In this document: piece by piece, positions 48,900 through 58,393 of the stretch | How the letters are laid out: each line of letters starts with the position of its first letter | How positions within the stretch are numbered: the stretch's first letter is position 1 | NCBI GenBank assembly: GCA_963793335.1 | Contig: CAWBZS010000001.1 | Location: forward strand, 992,001-1,056,000 | From: Sva-07 sp963793335 | GTDB taxonomy: Bacteria > Actinomycetota > Acidimicrobiia > Acidimicrobiales > Ilumatobacteraceae | Reading direction: 5' to 3' | DNA: 64,000 bases | Position numbers and translations under genes: made by a program | Notes under the pieces: model-generated | Told to the model about the DNA's origin: nothing | Databases searched by the model: none | What the model saw: only the letters and a program-made list of their open reading frames with translations

Positions 48900-50339
48900 T
48901 CAGTGCTTGATCATCACGTGCTTCACCTCGGTGTACGCCTCGACCGCATACATCGACATGTCCTTGCCGTAGCCGGACTGCTTGAACCCGCCATGCGGCA
49001 TCTCGGACACGATCGGGATGTGGTCGTTCACCCAGACGGCGCCGAACTGCAATGCCTTGCTCATCCGCATGGCACGACCCACGTCCGAGGTCCACACGCT
49101 GGCCGCGAGGCCATAGTCGACGTCGTTGGCCATCTCGAGTGCGGCGGCTTCGTCACCGGCTGACTGCACCGTGACCACGGGTCCGAAGACCTCGCGCTGG
49201 ATGATCTCCGACGACTGACCCGGGCCGACGACCACCGTCGGCTCGTAGAAGAACCCCGCACCCGCACGCGATGATCCGCCCACGGTGACCTCGGCGCCGG
49301 CCTCGCGGGCCCGATCGACGTAGCCGGCGACCCGCGAGCGGTGAATGTCAGAGATCACGGGCCCCATCTCCGTCGCTTCGGACATCGGGTCGCCGACCGC
49401 GACCGAGCCCACGGCATCGGTCAGCTGGTTGACGAAATCGTCGTGCACCTTCGAGCCTGCGATCACTCGACACGGAGCCGTGCAGTCCTGGCCCGAGTTG
49501 TAGAAGGCCATGCCCTTGAGCATCTCGACCGCGGCCTCGATGTCGGCATCGTCGAAGATGATCACCGGTGCCTTGCCGCCGAGCTCGAGGTGCACCCGCT
49601 TGAGCGTGTCGGCCGACGAACGTGCCACCGCCTTGCCAGCGCCGACGCTGCCGGTGATCGAAATCATCGCGATCCCCGGGTGCTCACTGAGCGCGGCACC
49701 CGCAACGGCACCCTGCCCGCAGATCACGTTGAGCACCCCGGGCGGCAACACGTCGGAGGTGAGCTCGGCCAGACGCAACACCGAGTACGGGGTGAGCTCG
49801 GAGGGCTTGAGCACCACGGTGTTGCCGGCAGCCAGCGCCGGTCCCAGCTTCCACGTCGCCATGTTGAGTGGGTAATTCCACGGGGTGATCGAGGCGACCA
49901 CGCCGAGCGGATCGCGTCGCACCATCGAGGTGTAGCCCTCCATGTATTCGCCAGCGGCCTTGCCTTCGAGGAACCGACACGCAGACGCGAAGAAGCGCCA
50001 GTTGTCCTTGGTGAGATCCATCTCGAACTCGACGATGCCGACCGGCTTGCCGACGTTCACACACTCGATCTGCGACAACTCGTCGATGTTGTCGTCGATG
50101 ATGTCGGCCACCTGGTGCAGCACCTCGCTGCGCTCACGCGGTGTCAGGCTCGCCCACGCCGGAAACGCAGCCTGCGCCGCCTGCACCGCAGCGTCGACAT
50201 CGGCGGCGTCCGAGGCCGGCACCGAGCCGATCACTGCGCCGGTTGCGGGGTTCAACACATCGTCGGTCGCACCGCCGATCGCCGGTCGCCAGGTGCCGCC
50301 GACGAAGTTCTGATCGAGAGAGGAAAGGGTGGTTGCCAT
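48900..50339 (-). CDS. Aldehyde dehydrogenase, gamma-aminobutyraldehyde dehydrogenase-like
   Basis: A 479-residue NAD-dependent enzyme. It shows PWNYPLNMATWKLGPALAAGN, ISITGSVGAGKAVARS, the general base Glu in LELGGKAPVIIF and the nucleophile Cys in NSGQDCTAPCR. These features resemble PatD/YdcW, which oxidises 4-aminobutyraldehyde from putrescine to GABA. The assignment is supported by the divergent polyamine ABC transporter, a pairing known from E. coli ydcSTUVW. No putrescine aminotransferase is nearby. Start is ATG 50337-50339, with GAGAGAGGAAAGG upstream on the other strand giving no help. Confidence 0.87.
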   Translation of the reverse strand: MATTLSSLDQNFVGGTWRPAIGGATDDVLNPATGAVIGSVPASDAADVDAAVQAAQAAFPAWASLTPRERSEVLHQVADIIDDNIDELSQIECVNVGKPVGIVEFEMDLTKDNWRFFASACRFLEGKAAGEYMEGYTSMVRRDPLGVVASITPWNYPLNMATWKLGPALAAGNTVVLKPSELTPYSVLRLAELTSDVLPPGVLNVICGQGAVAGAALSEHPGIAMISITGSVGAGKAVARSSADTLKRVHLELGGKAPVIIFDDADIEAAVEMLKGMAFYNSGQDCTAPCRVIAGSKVHDDFVNQLTDAVGSVAVGDPMSEATEMGPVISDIHRSRVAGYVDRAREAGAEVTVGGSSRAGAGFFYEPTVVVGPGQSSEIIQREVFGPVVTVQSAGDEAAALEMANDVDYGLAASVWTSDVGRAMRMSKALQFGAVWVNDHIPIVSEMPHGGFKQSGYGKDMSMYAVEAYTEVKHVMIKH

Positions 50340-50459
50340 GTGCACACATTGCCACGTCCGCGCGTCGACGAGCCCCACCATCAGACCCACCGCTCACACG
50401 TTTGTTGCGGGCGGATGAACGCGTGTCCGGGCGCAGTCGGACGAGCCGCCAAAGGTGAG

Positions 50460-50465
50460 TAATGT
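50460..50465 (+). promoter_or_regulatory. -10 box of the polyamine transporter operon
   Basis: TAATGT ends 9 nt before ATG 50475, the start of a 16-codon reading frame. The in-frame potA codon ATG 50462 lies inside the box, so it cannot be the start if this promoter is used. Confidence 0.45.
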
Positions 50466-50474
50466 GCGCCGAGC

Positions 50475-50521
50475 ATGAAGATTCCCGTCCCGTCCTGGTG
50501 CCAGACCGGTCTGGTGATGCG

Positions 50522-50525
<4 letters not shown>
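50475..50525 (+). CDS. Possible leaderless upstream ORF coupled to potA (16 codons)
   Basis: ATG 50475 to TGA 50523-50525 encodes MKIPVPSWCQTGLVMR. The stop overlaps the potA ATG 50522 (ATGA). No Shine-Dalgarno sequence precedes potA, so its translation may depend on this frame. A regulatory leader peptide is possible but unproven. Confidence 0.35.
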
Positions 50526-51661
<1,136 letters not shown>

Positions 51662-51686
51662 TCGGCCCATCCACCGAAAGGCACCA

Positions 51687-52928
51687 ATGAACAACTCTCG
51701 ACCCAACCCGTTCCCCTCCCGGTTCGGCCCAGGGCGCCCAGGCCTCAGCCGACGCCAGCTGCTCGCTCGTGCGGGGGCGCTCGGCGCGGCCGGCATCTCA
51801 CTGCCCGCGCTGTTGGCCGCCTGCGGTAGCGACGGCGGCTCCGGGACATCGGCCGGCAGCACCCCGGGCACGTCGGCGGGCACCAGCGCAGGCGGCGCCG
51901 GCAACGCCGGCGGCTCACTGTTCTTCGAGAACTGGCCGGCCTACGTCGACCCCACCGAGGACGACCTCATCGGCACGGTCGATCGATTCATCGAAGCGAC
52001 CGGGATCGACATGCGCTACACCGAGGCCTACAACGACAACAACGAGTACTTCGCCAAGATCCAGCCGCTCCTCGGCCGAGGCGAGCCGATCGACCCGGAC
52101 ATCATCGCCCCCACCAGCTGGATGGTGAACCGGCTGATCTCCCTCGACTGGCTCGAGAAGCTCCCGCTCGACCAGATCCCGAACGCAGCGAATCTCCGCG
52201 CCGACCTGCAGAACCCGTCGTGGGACCCGACCGGTGAGTACAGCCTGCCCTGGCAGACCGGGTTCGCCGGCATCGCCTACAACTCCGACGTCACCGGTCG
52301 CGAGATCACGAGCGTCGACGACCTCTTCGACCCGGAGTTCGCCGGACAGGTCGGTGCGCTGACCGAGATGCGCGACACGATCGGCGTGATCGCCATGAGT
52401 CTCGGGATCGACATCTCCACGCTGAGCACCTTTGCCGAGGCCCAGCCCGCCTTCGACAAGCTCCAAGAAGCCAAAGACTCCGGCCAGATCCGGCGGTTCC
52501 ACGGCAACGACTACTTCGACGACCTGTCGAACGGCAACCTGGCGATCACGATCGGCTGGTCCGGTGACGTTGCGGCCATCGCCCGTGACAACCCCGCGGT
52601 GAAGTTCGTGTTCCCCGAGAGTGGAGCGACGTCATGGGCGGACTCCATGGTGGTGCCCAAGGGTGCGTCCAACACCGACGCAGCGGCACAGTGGATGGAC
52701 TTCGTCTACGACCCGGCACAGGCGGCACAGATCACCACCTGGGTCGGCTACGTCTCGCCGGTGGCGGGCGTGCAAGAGGAGGTCGAGAAGCTCGATCCTG
52801 ATCTCGCGAACGACCCGCTGGTGTTCCCCGACGATGCAACGCTGGCCAACACCCAGGGCTTCGCAGCACTGTCCGAAGAGGTCGAGGCCGAGTACGACGC
52901 CGCGTTCTCGGCCATCACGGGAGCCTGA
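51687..52928 (+). CDS. potD: Spermidine/putrescine ABC transporter substrate-binding lipoprotein
   Basis: A 413-residue extracellular binding protein. A twin-arginine signal (LSRRQLLARAGALGAAG, Arg22-Arg23) ends in the lipobox LLAAC with Cys46 as the lipid anchor. A Ser/Gly/Thr linker leads to the two-lobed domain (LFFENWPAYVDPTEDDLIGT, ITSVDDLFDPEFAGQ, ITIGWSGDVAAIA), typical of PotD/PotF. Polyamine specificity is inferred from the family and from the divergent aldehyde dehydrogenase. Confidence 0.93.
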   Translation: MNNSRPNPFPSRFGPGRPGLSRRQLLARAGALGAAGISLPALLAACGSDGGSGTSAGSTPGTSAGTSAGGAGNAGGSLFFENWPAYVDPTEDDLIGTVDRFIEATGIDMRYTEAYNDNNEYFAKIQPLLGRGEPIDPDIIAPTSWMVNRLISLDWLEKLPLDQIPNAANLRADLQNPSWDPTGEYSLPWQTGFAGIAYNSDVTGREITSVDDLFDPEFAGQVGALTEMRDTIGVIAMSLGIDISTLSTFAEAQPAFDKLQEAKDSGQIRRFHGNDYFDDLSNGNLAITIGWSGDVAAIARDNPAVKFVFPESGATSWADSMVVPKGASNTDAAAQWMDFVYDPAQAAQITTWVGYVSPVAGVQEEVEKLDPDLANDPLVFPDDATLANTQGFAALSEEVEAEYDAAFSAITGA

Positions 52929-52935
52929 GCACCCA

Positions 52936-54015
52936 ATGGCCACCGCGGTCGAGGGGGTGAGCGCTGACCCGACCGGCGTGCGGCGCCCCGAGCTCATCGG
53001 GCTCGGGGCGCTGCTCGGGGCCGGGGCGCTGCTGGTCGCGGTCGGCACTCGCATCCTGAGCGGACCGCTGGCCATCGTTGCGCTTGCGCTGGTGTTCGCG
53101 AGCGTGCTCATGCTCGTGATGGTGGCGGTCGCCGGCACACCGGAGACCCGCAAGAAGCTCGCCCCGTACGGGCTGCTGAAGCCCGGCATGTTGTGGTTGG
53201 CGCTGTTCTACCTCGCACCACTGTTCACCCTGTTGCGCCTGTCGCTGTCGACACTGCCGAGCCGGTTCGCCGTCGAAGCCGACTTCGACTGGAACTTCGG
53301 CAACTACGTCGACGCCTTCACCGACTTCGGCCCACAGTTCCAGCGAGCGTTCCTCTACGCAGGTGTCGCCACTGTGCTGACGATCGCGATCGGCTATCCC
53401 CTCGCGTACGTGATTGCGTTCCGCGGCGGCAAGTACCGCACGTTGCTGCTGGGGCTCGTCGTGATTCCCTTCTTCACGTCGTACCTGATCCGCACGATCG
53501 CATGGCGCAGCCTGCTCTCCGATCAAGGGGTGGTGGTCGCCGGCATCCAGGCCATTCGACTCGACTGGGTGCTCGAGACACTCGGGATCATGGACGACGG
53601 TCGCCTGATCAACACGCCTGCCGCAGTGATCTTCGGGCTCACCTACAACTTCCTGCCGTTCATGATCCTCCCGATCTACGTCAGCCTCGAGAAGATCGAC
53701 GTCCACCTACTCGATGCGGCCAAGGACCTGTACTCCACGTCGACGTCGGCGTTCGCGAAGATCGTCGTGCCGCTGTCGCTGCCCGGCATCTTCGCCGGCA
53801 CGCTGCTCACGTTCATCCCCGCGGCCGGCGACTTCGTGAACTCGCTGTACCTCGGCAGCCCGAACACGACGATGATCGGCAACTCGATCCAGGACCAGTT
53901 CCTGGTGCAGAACAACGTGCCGTTGGCGTCGGCGATGTCGTTCGTGTTGATGTTCATCATCACGGTCTTCGTCCTGATCTACAGCAAGTTCTTCGGCACC
54001 GAGGACCTCGCATGA
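52936..54015 (+). CDS. potB: Spermidine/putrescine ABC transporter permease
   Basis: A 359-residue permease. Two extra N-terminal helices (about 20-65) precede the usual six (starting LLKPGMLWLALFYLAPLFTL). The coupling loop DAAKDLYSTSTSAFAKIVVP matches the EAA motif of PotB. It forms the pore with PotC. Spacing to potD is 7 bp. Confidence 0.93.
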   Translation: MATAVEGVSADPTGVRRPELIGLGALLGAGALLVAVGTRILSGPLAIVALALVFASVLMLVMVAVAGTPETRKKLAPYGLLKPGMLWLALFYLAPLFTLLRLSLSTLPSRFAVEADFDWNFGNYVDAFTDFGPQFQRAFLYAGVATVLTIAIGYPLAYVIAFRGGKYRTLLLGLVVIPFFTSYLIRTIAWRSLLSDQGVVVAGIQAIRLDWVLETLGIMDDGRLINTPAAVIFGLTYNFLPFMILPIYVSLEKIDVHLLDAAKDLYSTSTSAFAKIVVPLSLPGIFAGTLLTFIPAAGDFVNSLYLGSPNTTMIGNSIQDQFLVQNNVPLASAMSFVLMFIITVFVLIYSKFFGTEDLA

Positions 54016-54025
54016 CGGACCGACG

Positions 54026-54841
54026 ATGAGCGCTCCGTCGTCCACCGGTGGCAAGATCGCCCGCTTCTCGCTCAACGCGTTCGCCGGCCTCGCACTGGTC
54101 TACCTCTTCATCCCGATCATCTGGATCGTGGCCTTTTCGTTCAACCAACCGCGGGGCAACTTCAACGTCGAGTGGCAGGAGTTCACGCTCGCCAACTGGG
54201 CGGATCCGTTCGGGGACGAAGCCTTGACGAACGCCTTCGTCGAGAGTTTGAAGATCGCTGCGATCTCCACGGTGATCGCCACGATCCTCGGCTCGCTGAT
54301 CGCCATCGCGTTGTCGCGCTACCGCTTCACCGGCAGTGGGCCGCTCAACTTCTTGTTGGTGCTGCCCCTCACCACACCCGAGATCGTGCTCGGGTCGTCG
54401 CTGGCGACGCTGTTCCTCGACTGGGACATCACCAGAGGGTTCACCACCGTGGTGATCGCCCACGTGATGTTCCAGGTCAGCTTCGTGGCGCTCACCGTGC
54501 GTGCGCGCGTACGCGGGTTCGACTGGACCCTCGAACAGGCAGCCCAGGACCTCGGCGCCTCACCGGCGCGCACCTTCTGGAAGGTGACGTTCCCACTGAT
54601 CCTGCCGGGCATTCTCGCTGCGGCCCTCCTGTCGTTCGCACTGTCCCTCGACGACTTCATCATCACGCTGTTCAACGCCGGGTCGCTGCTGACCTTCCCG
54701 CTGTACATCAACGGCAGTTTCCGCGTGAAGTTCCCGCCGGAGGTCAACGTGCTCGCCTCGGTGATCCTGATCGTCAGCGTCGCATTGATGCTCACCGGCA
54801 CGCTGTGGGGCGCTCGCGGCCGCCGGAGGTCGGCTGCGTGA
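54026..54841 (+). CDS. potC: Spermidine/putrescine ABC transporter permease
   Basis: A 271-residue permease with six helices. The EAA coupling loop is LEQAAQDLGASPARTFWKVT and the closing region LSLDDFIITLFNAG is characteristic of PotC. Its stop overlaps the GTG of the next gene (GTGA), so that gene belongs to the same transcript. Confidence 0.94.
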   Translation: MSAPSSTGGKIARFSLNAFAGLALVYLFIPIIWIVAFSFNQPRGNFNVEWQEFTLANWADPFGDEALTNAFVESLKIAAISTVIATILGSLIAIALSRYRFTGSGPLNFLLVLPLTTPEIVLGSSLATLFLDWDITRGFTTVVIAHVMFQVSFVALTVRARVRGFDWTLEQAAQDLGASPARTFWKVTFPLILPGILAAALLSFALSLDDFIITLFNAGSLLTFPLYINGSFRVKFPPEVNVLASVILIVSVALMLTGTLWGARGRRRSAA

Positions 54842-55278
54842 GCGGACTCCACAAGCCCGGTCCTGGCATGGACGGGGCTGGCACGACCAGCGCGGCCATC
54901 CGCCACGTGTTCGTCTACGGCACGCTTCGACCGGGTGACGTGCGCTGGCGCCTGTTGGAGCCGTTCGTCGTCGATGCCGGCTGGCCCGACACCGTGACGG
55001 GCGAGTTGTTCGACACCGGCCTCGATTACCCCGCTGCGGTGTTCGGCCGCTCCGGCACGATCCACGGGCAGTGCTTCGCGCTCCTCGGGACGTCGCTGCG
55101 TCGGGCGTTGGACGTGCTCGACGAGGTGGAGGGCGTCGTCGACGGCGAGTACGTCCGAGTGGCGCTCCGAACGGGGCGTGGGGTCGATGCGTGGGCGTAC
55201 GCGGGCGGCGATGGCCTCGACCTGATCCCGATCGTCTCAGGCGACTGGTTCGTGCACCGCCCGCCACCGCCCGCCTGA
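54838..55278 (+). CDS. Gamma-glutamylcyclotransferase-like (AIG2) protein
   Basis: A 146-residue protein of the GGCT/AIG2 fold. HVFVYGTLRPGDVRWRL gives the substrate loop (VYGTLR), and LDEVEGVVDGEYVRV carries the probable catalytic glutamate. These enzymes release 5-oxoproline from gamma-glutamyl amines or peptides. Its overlap with potC makes gamma-glutamylated polyamines a conceivable substrate, which is inference. GTG 54838 is the start. Confidence 0.85.
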   Translation: MSGLHKPGPGMDGAGTTSAAIRHVFVYGTLRPGDVRWRLLEPFVVDAGWPDTVTGELFDTGLDYPAAVFGRSGTIHGQCFALLGTSLRRALDVLDEVEGVVDGEYVRVALRTGRGVDAWAYAGGDGLDLIPIVSGDWFVHRPPPPA

Positions 55279-55317
55279 CGGGCGAGGTCCACCACCTGGC
55301 GCGAGCCATCACCTCGC

Positions 55318-55346
55318 TTGCCATCCATCGACGCGCGCGCGAACAT
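55318..55346 (+). promoter_or_regulatory. dinB promoter
   Basis: TTGCCA (55318-55323), 17 bp, GAACAT (55341-55346). Transcription would begin near the GTG at 55353, giving a leaderless mRNA. Confidence 0.5.
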
Positions 55347-55353
55347 GTGTTCG
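55340..55353. promoter_or_regulatory. LexA (SOS) box on dinB
   Basis: CGAACATGTGTTCG matches the Gram-positive LexA consensus CGAAC-RNRY-GTTCG at every position. It covers the dinB -10 box and touches the start codon, so LexA binding would block transcription until DNA damage. Confidence 0.75.
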
Positions 55354-56555
55354 TGTCGACTGCTGAGCGCACACTGGCGACGATTCTGCACGCCGACCTG
55401 GACTCGTTCTACGCGTCGGTCGAACAGCGCGACGATCCGTCACTGCGCGGCAAGCCCATCGCGGTCGGCGGCGGGGTGGTGCTCGCTGCCAGCGCTGAGG
55501 CCAAAGCGTTCGGTGTGCGCACCGCGATGTCCGGCGGCGCAGCCCGACGGTTGTGCCCAGATCTGATCGAGGTGCCGGCTCGCTTCGAGGCCTACACCGC
55601 CGCCAGCGAGGCGGTGTTCGAGATCTTCCGTGACACCTCCCCGATCGTGGAACCGATGTCGATCGACGAAGCGTTCCTCGATGTTGCTGGGCTCCGCCGC
55701 ATCGCCGGCGCGCCCACCGAGATCGCGACCGCACTGCGTTCCCGAATCGCCGACGAGGTGGGGTTGGCGATCACCGTGGGAATCGCCCGCACCAAGTTCC
55801 TCGCCAAAGTGGCGAGCGCAGTGGGCAAACCGGACGGCCTGCTCGTGGTCGACCCAGACGGCGAAATCGACTTCCTGCACCCGCTCCCCGTGCATCGGCT
55901 GTGGGGTGTCGGGGTCGTCACGGCGAACAAGCTCCACGACCGCGGAATCCACACGGTTGCCGACGTGGCGGCGACGGCACCGGAGGCCCTGGCGGCGATC
56001 GTCGGTACGTCCATGGGACGCCAACTCCATGCGCTGTCGCACAACCGTGACGCGCGGCGCGTCACCGGCGCCAAGCGACGCGGGTCGATTGGCTCTCAAC
56101 AGGCGCTCGGGCGACGGCGACGGTCTCGCGACGAGATCGACGTCGTGCTGTGGCGCCTCGTCGATCGGGTCACCAGCCGACTGCGGCGGGCCAACCGCGT
56201 CGGGCGAACCGTCACACTCCGTCTCCGGTTCGACGACTTCACGAGAGCGACCAGATCGCACACGTTGGCGGAACCGACGGCCGGCACCTCAGCGATCCAC
56301 GCAACCGCTCACGCGGTTCTCGACACGGCATGGCCGATGATCGAACAGCGCGGCATCTCACTGCTCGGGCTGTCGATCGGACATCTCACCGACAACGATG
56401 CCGTACAACTGATGCTCCCGTTCGAGCGGCGCGACTCCGAGACGCTCGACACCGTTCTCGACGCCGTGCGCCAACGTTTCGGTGGGCGTTCGGTGCAACG
56501 AGCGGCCACGATGCGCGGCGATCCCGGCATCCAACTCCCGATGCTCCCCGATTGA
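55353..56555 (+). CDS. dinB: DNA polymerase IV
   Basis: A 400-residue Y-family translesion polymerase. Catalytic acids are in ILHADLDSFYASVEQRDDP and PMSIDEAFLDVAG; GIARTKFLAKVASAVGKPDG and LWGVGVVTANKLHDRGIHTV are the palm/thumb and helix-hairpin motifs. The little-finger domain occupies about 245-350. A C-terminal QLMLPF segment resembles a sliding-clamp-binding motif. GTG 55353 is chosen because it coincides with the predicted transcription start; GTG 55347 is in frame too. A LexA box lies on the promoter. Confidence 0.95.
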   Translation: MSTAERTLATILHADLDSFYASVEQRDDPSLRGKPIAVGGGVVLAASAEAKAFGVRTAMSGGAARRLCPDLIEVPARFEAYTAASEAVFEIFRDTSPIVEPMSIDEAFLDVAGLRRIAGAPTEIATALRSRIADEVGLAITVGIARTKFLAKVASAVGKPDGLLVVDPDGEIDFLHPLPVHRLWGVGVVTANKLHDRGIHTVADVAATAPEALAAIVGTSMGRQLHALSHNRDARRVTGAKRRGSIGSQQALGRRRRSRDEIDVVLWRLVDRVTSRLRRANRVGRTVTLRLRFDDFTRATRSHTLAEPTAGTSAIHATAHAVLDTAWPMIEQRGISLLGLSIGHLTDNDAVQLMLPFERRDSETLDTVLDAVRQRFGGRSVQRAATMRGDPGIQLPMLPD

Positions 56556-56605
56556 GCGGGTACATCGGGGTGGCACCCGGTGCCAGCCAAGGCGCAGCAT
56601 CCACC

Positions 56606-56611
56606 TACATT
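56606..56611 (+). promoter_or_regulatory. -10 box of the LLM oxidoreductase gene
   Basis: TACATT ends 8 nt before ATG 56620. Confidence 0.45.
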
Positions 56612-56619
56612 CGAAGGCC

Positions 56620-57513
56620 ATGAGCGCACGCGAACGACTGACCGGACCCTCGAATCTCGGTGTGTGGTACTTCACCGACGCCATGACCGCCGGGCAAGCC
56701 GCGGAGGCCGCCGGCCGGATCGAGTCGCTCGGCTACTCGACACTGTGGGTGCCCGACACCGTCGGCCGCGACCCGTTCGCTCACCTGGCATGGCTCGGTT
56801 CGCAGACCGCCACCCTGCAGTTCGCCACCGGGATTGCCAGCATCTTCTCGCGCCACCCGGGCCCGATGATGCAGGCGGCCGCCACGCTCGCCGAACAAAC
56901 AGGTGGACGTTTCGTGTTGGGCCTCGGGGTCAGCCACGAGCCGATGGTTGCCGGCCTGCGCAAGCTCGACTACTCCAAGCCGCTCACCCAGATGCGCGCG
57001 TACCTCGAAGCGATGGACGCCTCGCCCTACATGGCGGTCCCCCCGGCGGAGCCAGCGATCCGACTGCTCGCCGCGCTCGGGCCGAAGATGCTCGAGCTGT
57101 CGGCAACCGCCGCCGACGGTGCCCACCCGTACTTCGTGACGCCGGAACACACCGCCGAGGCACGCGCCGCAATCGGACCCGACAAGCTGCTGTGCGTCGA
57201 GCAGAAGGTGATCCTGTCGACCGACGCCGACGCTGCCCGAGCCGCGGCCAACGTCCAGATCGACCGGTATGCGGGGCTGCCGAACTACCGCAACAACTGG
57301 AAGCGCATCGGCTTCACCGAGGACGAGATCGAGCAGCGTGCCCACCGCTTCGTCGACCACGTGATCGTGTGGGGCGACGAAGCACGTGTCCGTGCCGGCA
57401 TCCAGGCCCACTACGACGCCGGCGCCGACCACGTGTGCATTCAGCCGGTGTCCACGGCCGGCCCACTCGATCTCGACTGGAACCTGCTCGAAGCGCTCGC
57501 CCCTGGCTCGTGA
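56620..57513 (+). CDS. LLM-class (probably F420-dependent) oxidoreductase
   Basis: A 297-residue luciferase-like barrel protein: LGVWYFTDAMTAGQAAEAAG, STLWVPDTVGRDPFAHLAWL, FATGIASIFSRHPGPMMQAA and RFVLGLGVSHEPMV. The pattern matches the actinobacterial LLM group annotated as F420-dependent, although FMN users cannot be excluded by eye. The enoyl-CoA hydratase gene follows 10 bp later, which suggests a role in degrading a lipid or steroid side chain. Confidence 0.9.
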   Translation: MSARERLTGPSNLGVWYFTDAMTAGQAAEAAGRIESLGYSTLWVPDTVGRDPFAHLAWLGSQTATLQFATGIASIFSRHPGPMMQAAATLAEQTGGRFVLGLGVSHEPMVAGLRKLDYSKPLTQMRAYLEAMDASPYMAVPPAEPAIRLLAALGPKMLELSATAADGAHPYFVTPEHTAEARAAIGPDKLLCVEQKVILSTDADAARAAANVQIDRYAGLPNYRNNWKRIGFTEDEIEQRAHRFVDHVIVWGDEARVRAGIQAHYDAGADHVCIQPVSTAGPLDLDWNLLEALAPGS

Positions 57514-57523
57514 TCAACGTCCG

Positions 57524-58357
57524 ATGAACGACTGGAACCACGTCCGCTACGACGTCCCCGCCGAGCGGGTGGCGCGCATCACGTTGGCGCGCGCCGAGAT
57601 GGCGAATGCGCAGAACTACCTGATGATCTCCGAGGTGAACGAGGCCTTCGACGTCGCCGCCCGCGACGACGAGATCCGATGCATCGTGCTTGCGGCCGAC
57701 GGCAAGCACTTCTCGTCGGGCCACGACCTCGCCGATCTCGATCCCGACATGGACGACCTGCATACGATCGGCACCCAGTGCCACTTCGACGCCGACGGCG
57801 CAGAGGGCTACATGGCGCGCGAGGCCGAGATGTATGTCGGGATGTGCTGGAGGTGGCGAAACATCTCGAAGCCGACGATCGCATCGGTGCAGGGCAAGGT
57901 GATCGCCGGCGGATTGATGCTGGTGTGGCCGATGGATCTCGTGGTCTGCTCGGAGGAGGCAACGTTCTCCGATCCGGTGGTCGCGTTCGGCGTGAATGGG
58001 CACGAGTACTTCACGCACCCCTACGAGGCGGGGGCGCGGCTGGCGAAGGAGATGCTGTTCACCGGCCGGGCGATCACCGCGCAGGAGGCGCTGATGCACG
58101 GCATGGTCAACAAGGTCGTGCCGCTCGACGAGCTCGAGTCGGCGACCTTGGAGATGGCCGCCCACATCGCACGACGCCCGATGTTCGGGCTGACGCTCGC
58201 CAAGCAGTCGGTCAACAACGCACTCGATGCAATGGGCCAGTACACCGCGCTGCAGTCGGCGTTCGGCCTGCACCACGTCGGCCACAGCCACAACCGCCTC
58301 AAGTACGACTCACTCGTCGACCCCGCCGGCATCAAGGTCATCCGCAACGAAGCCTGA
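57524..58357 (+). CDS. Enoyl-CoA hydratase/isomerase family protein
   Basis: A 277-residue crotonase. The first oxyanion segment is GKHFSSGHDLADLDPD, the second SVQGKVIAGGLMLVWPMDLV. The usual catalytic glutamates are not both obvious: after FSDPVVAFGVNGHEYFTHPY the acidic position seems replaced, so it may be an isomerase or hydrolase rather than a hydratase. Probably co-transcribed with the LLM gene. Its TGA stop is the first three bases of a 39-base palindrome. Confidence 0.9.
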   Translation: MNDWNHVRYDVPAERVARITLARAEMANAQNYLMISEVNEAFDVAARDDEIRCIVLAADGKHFSSGHDLADLDPDMDDLHTIGTQCHFDADGAEGYMAREAEMYVGMCWRWRNISKPTIASVQGKVIAGGLMLVWPMDLVVCSEEATFSDPVVAFGVNGHEYFTHPYEAGARLAKEMLFTGRAITAQEALMHGMVNKVVPLDELESATLEMAAHIARRPMFGLTLAKQSVNNALDAMGQYTALQSAFGLHHVGHSHNRLKYDSLVDPAGIKVIRNEA

Positions 58358-58393
58358 CGTCACGTTTGGTGTCTGACACCAAACGTGACGTCA
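58355..58393. terminator. Family A palindrome, 39 bases, holding both stop codons
   Basis: TGACGTCACGTTTGGTGTC-T-GACACCAAACGTGACGTCA is perfect. The first TGA ends the crotonase gene and the last TCA is the stop of the convergent DMFase-like gene. The terminal bases of the element are therefore coding on both sides. Confidence 0.85.
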
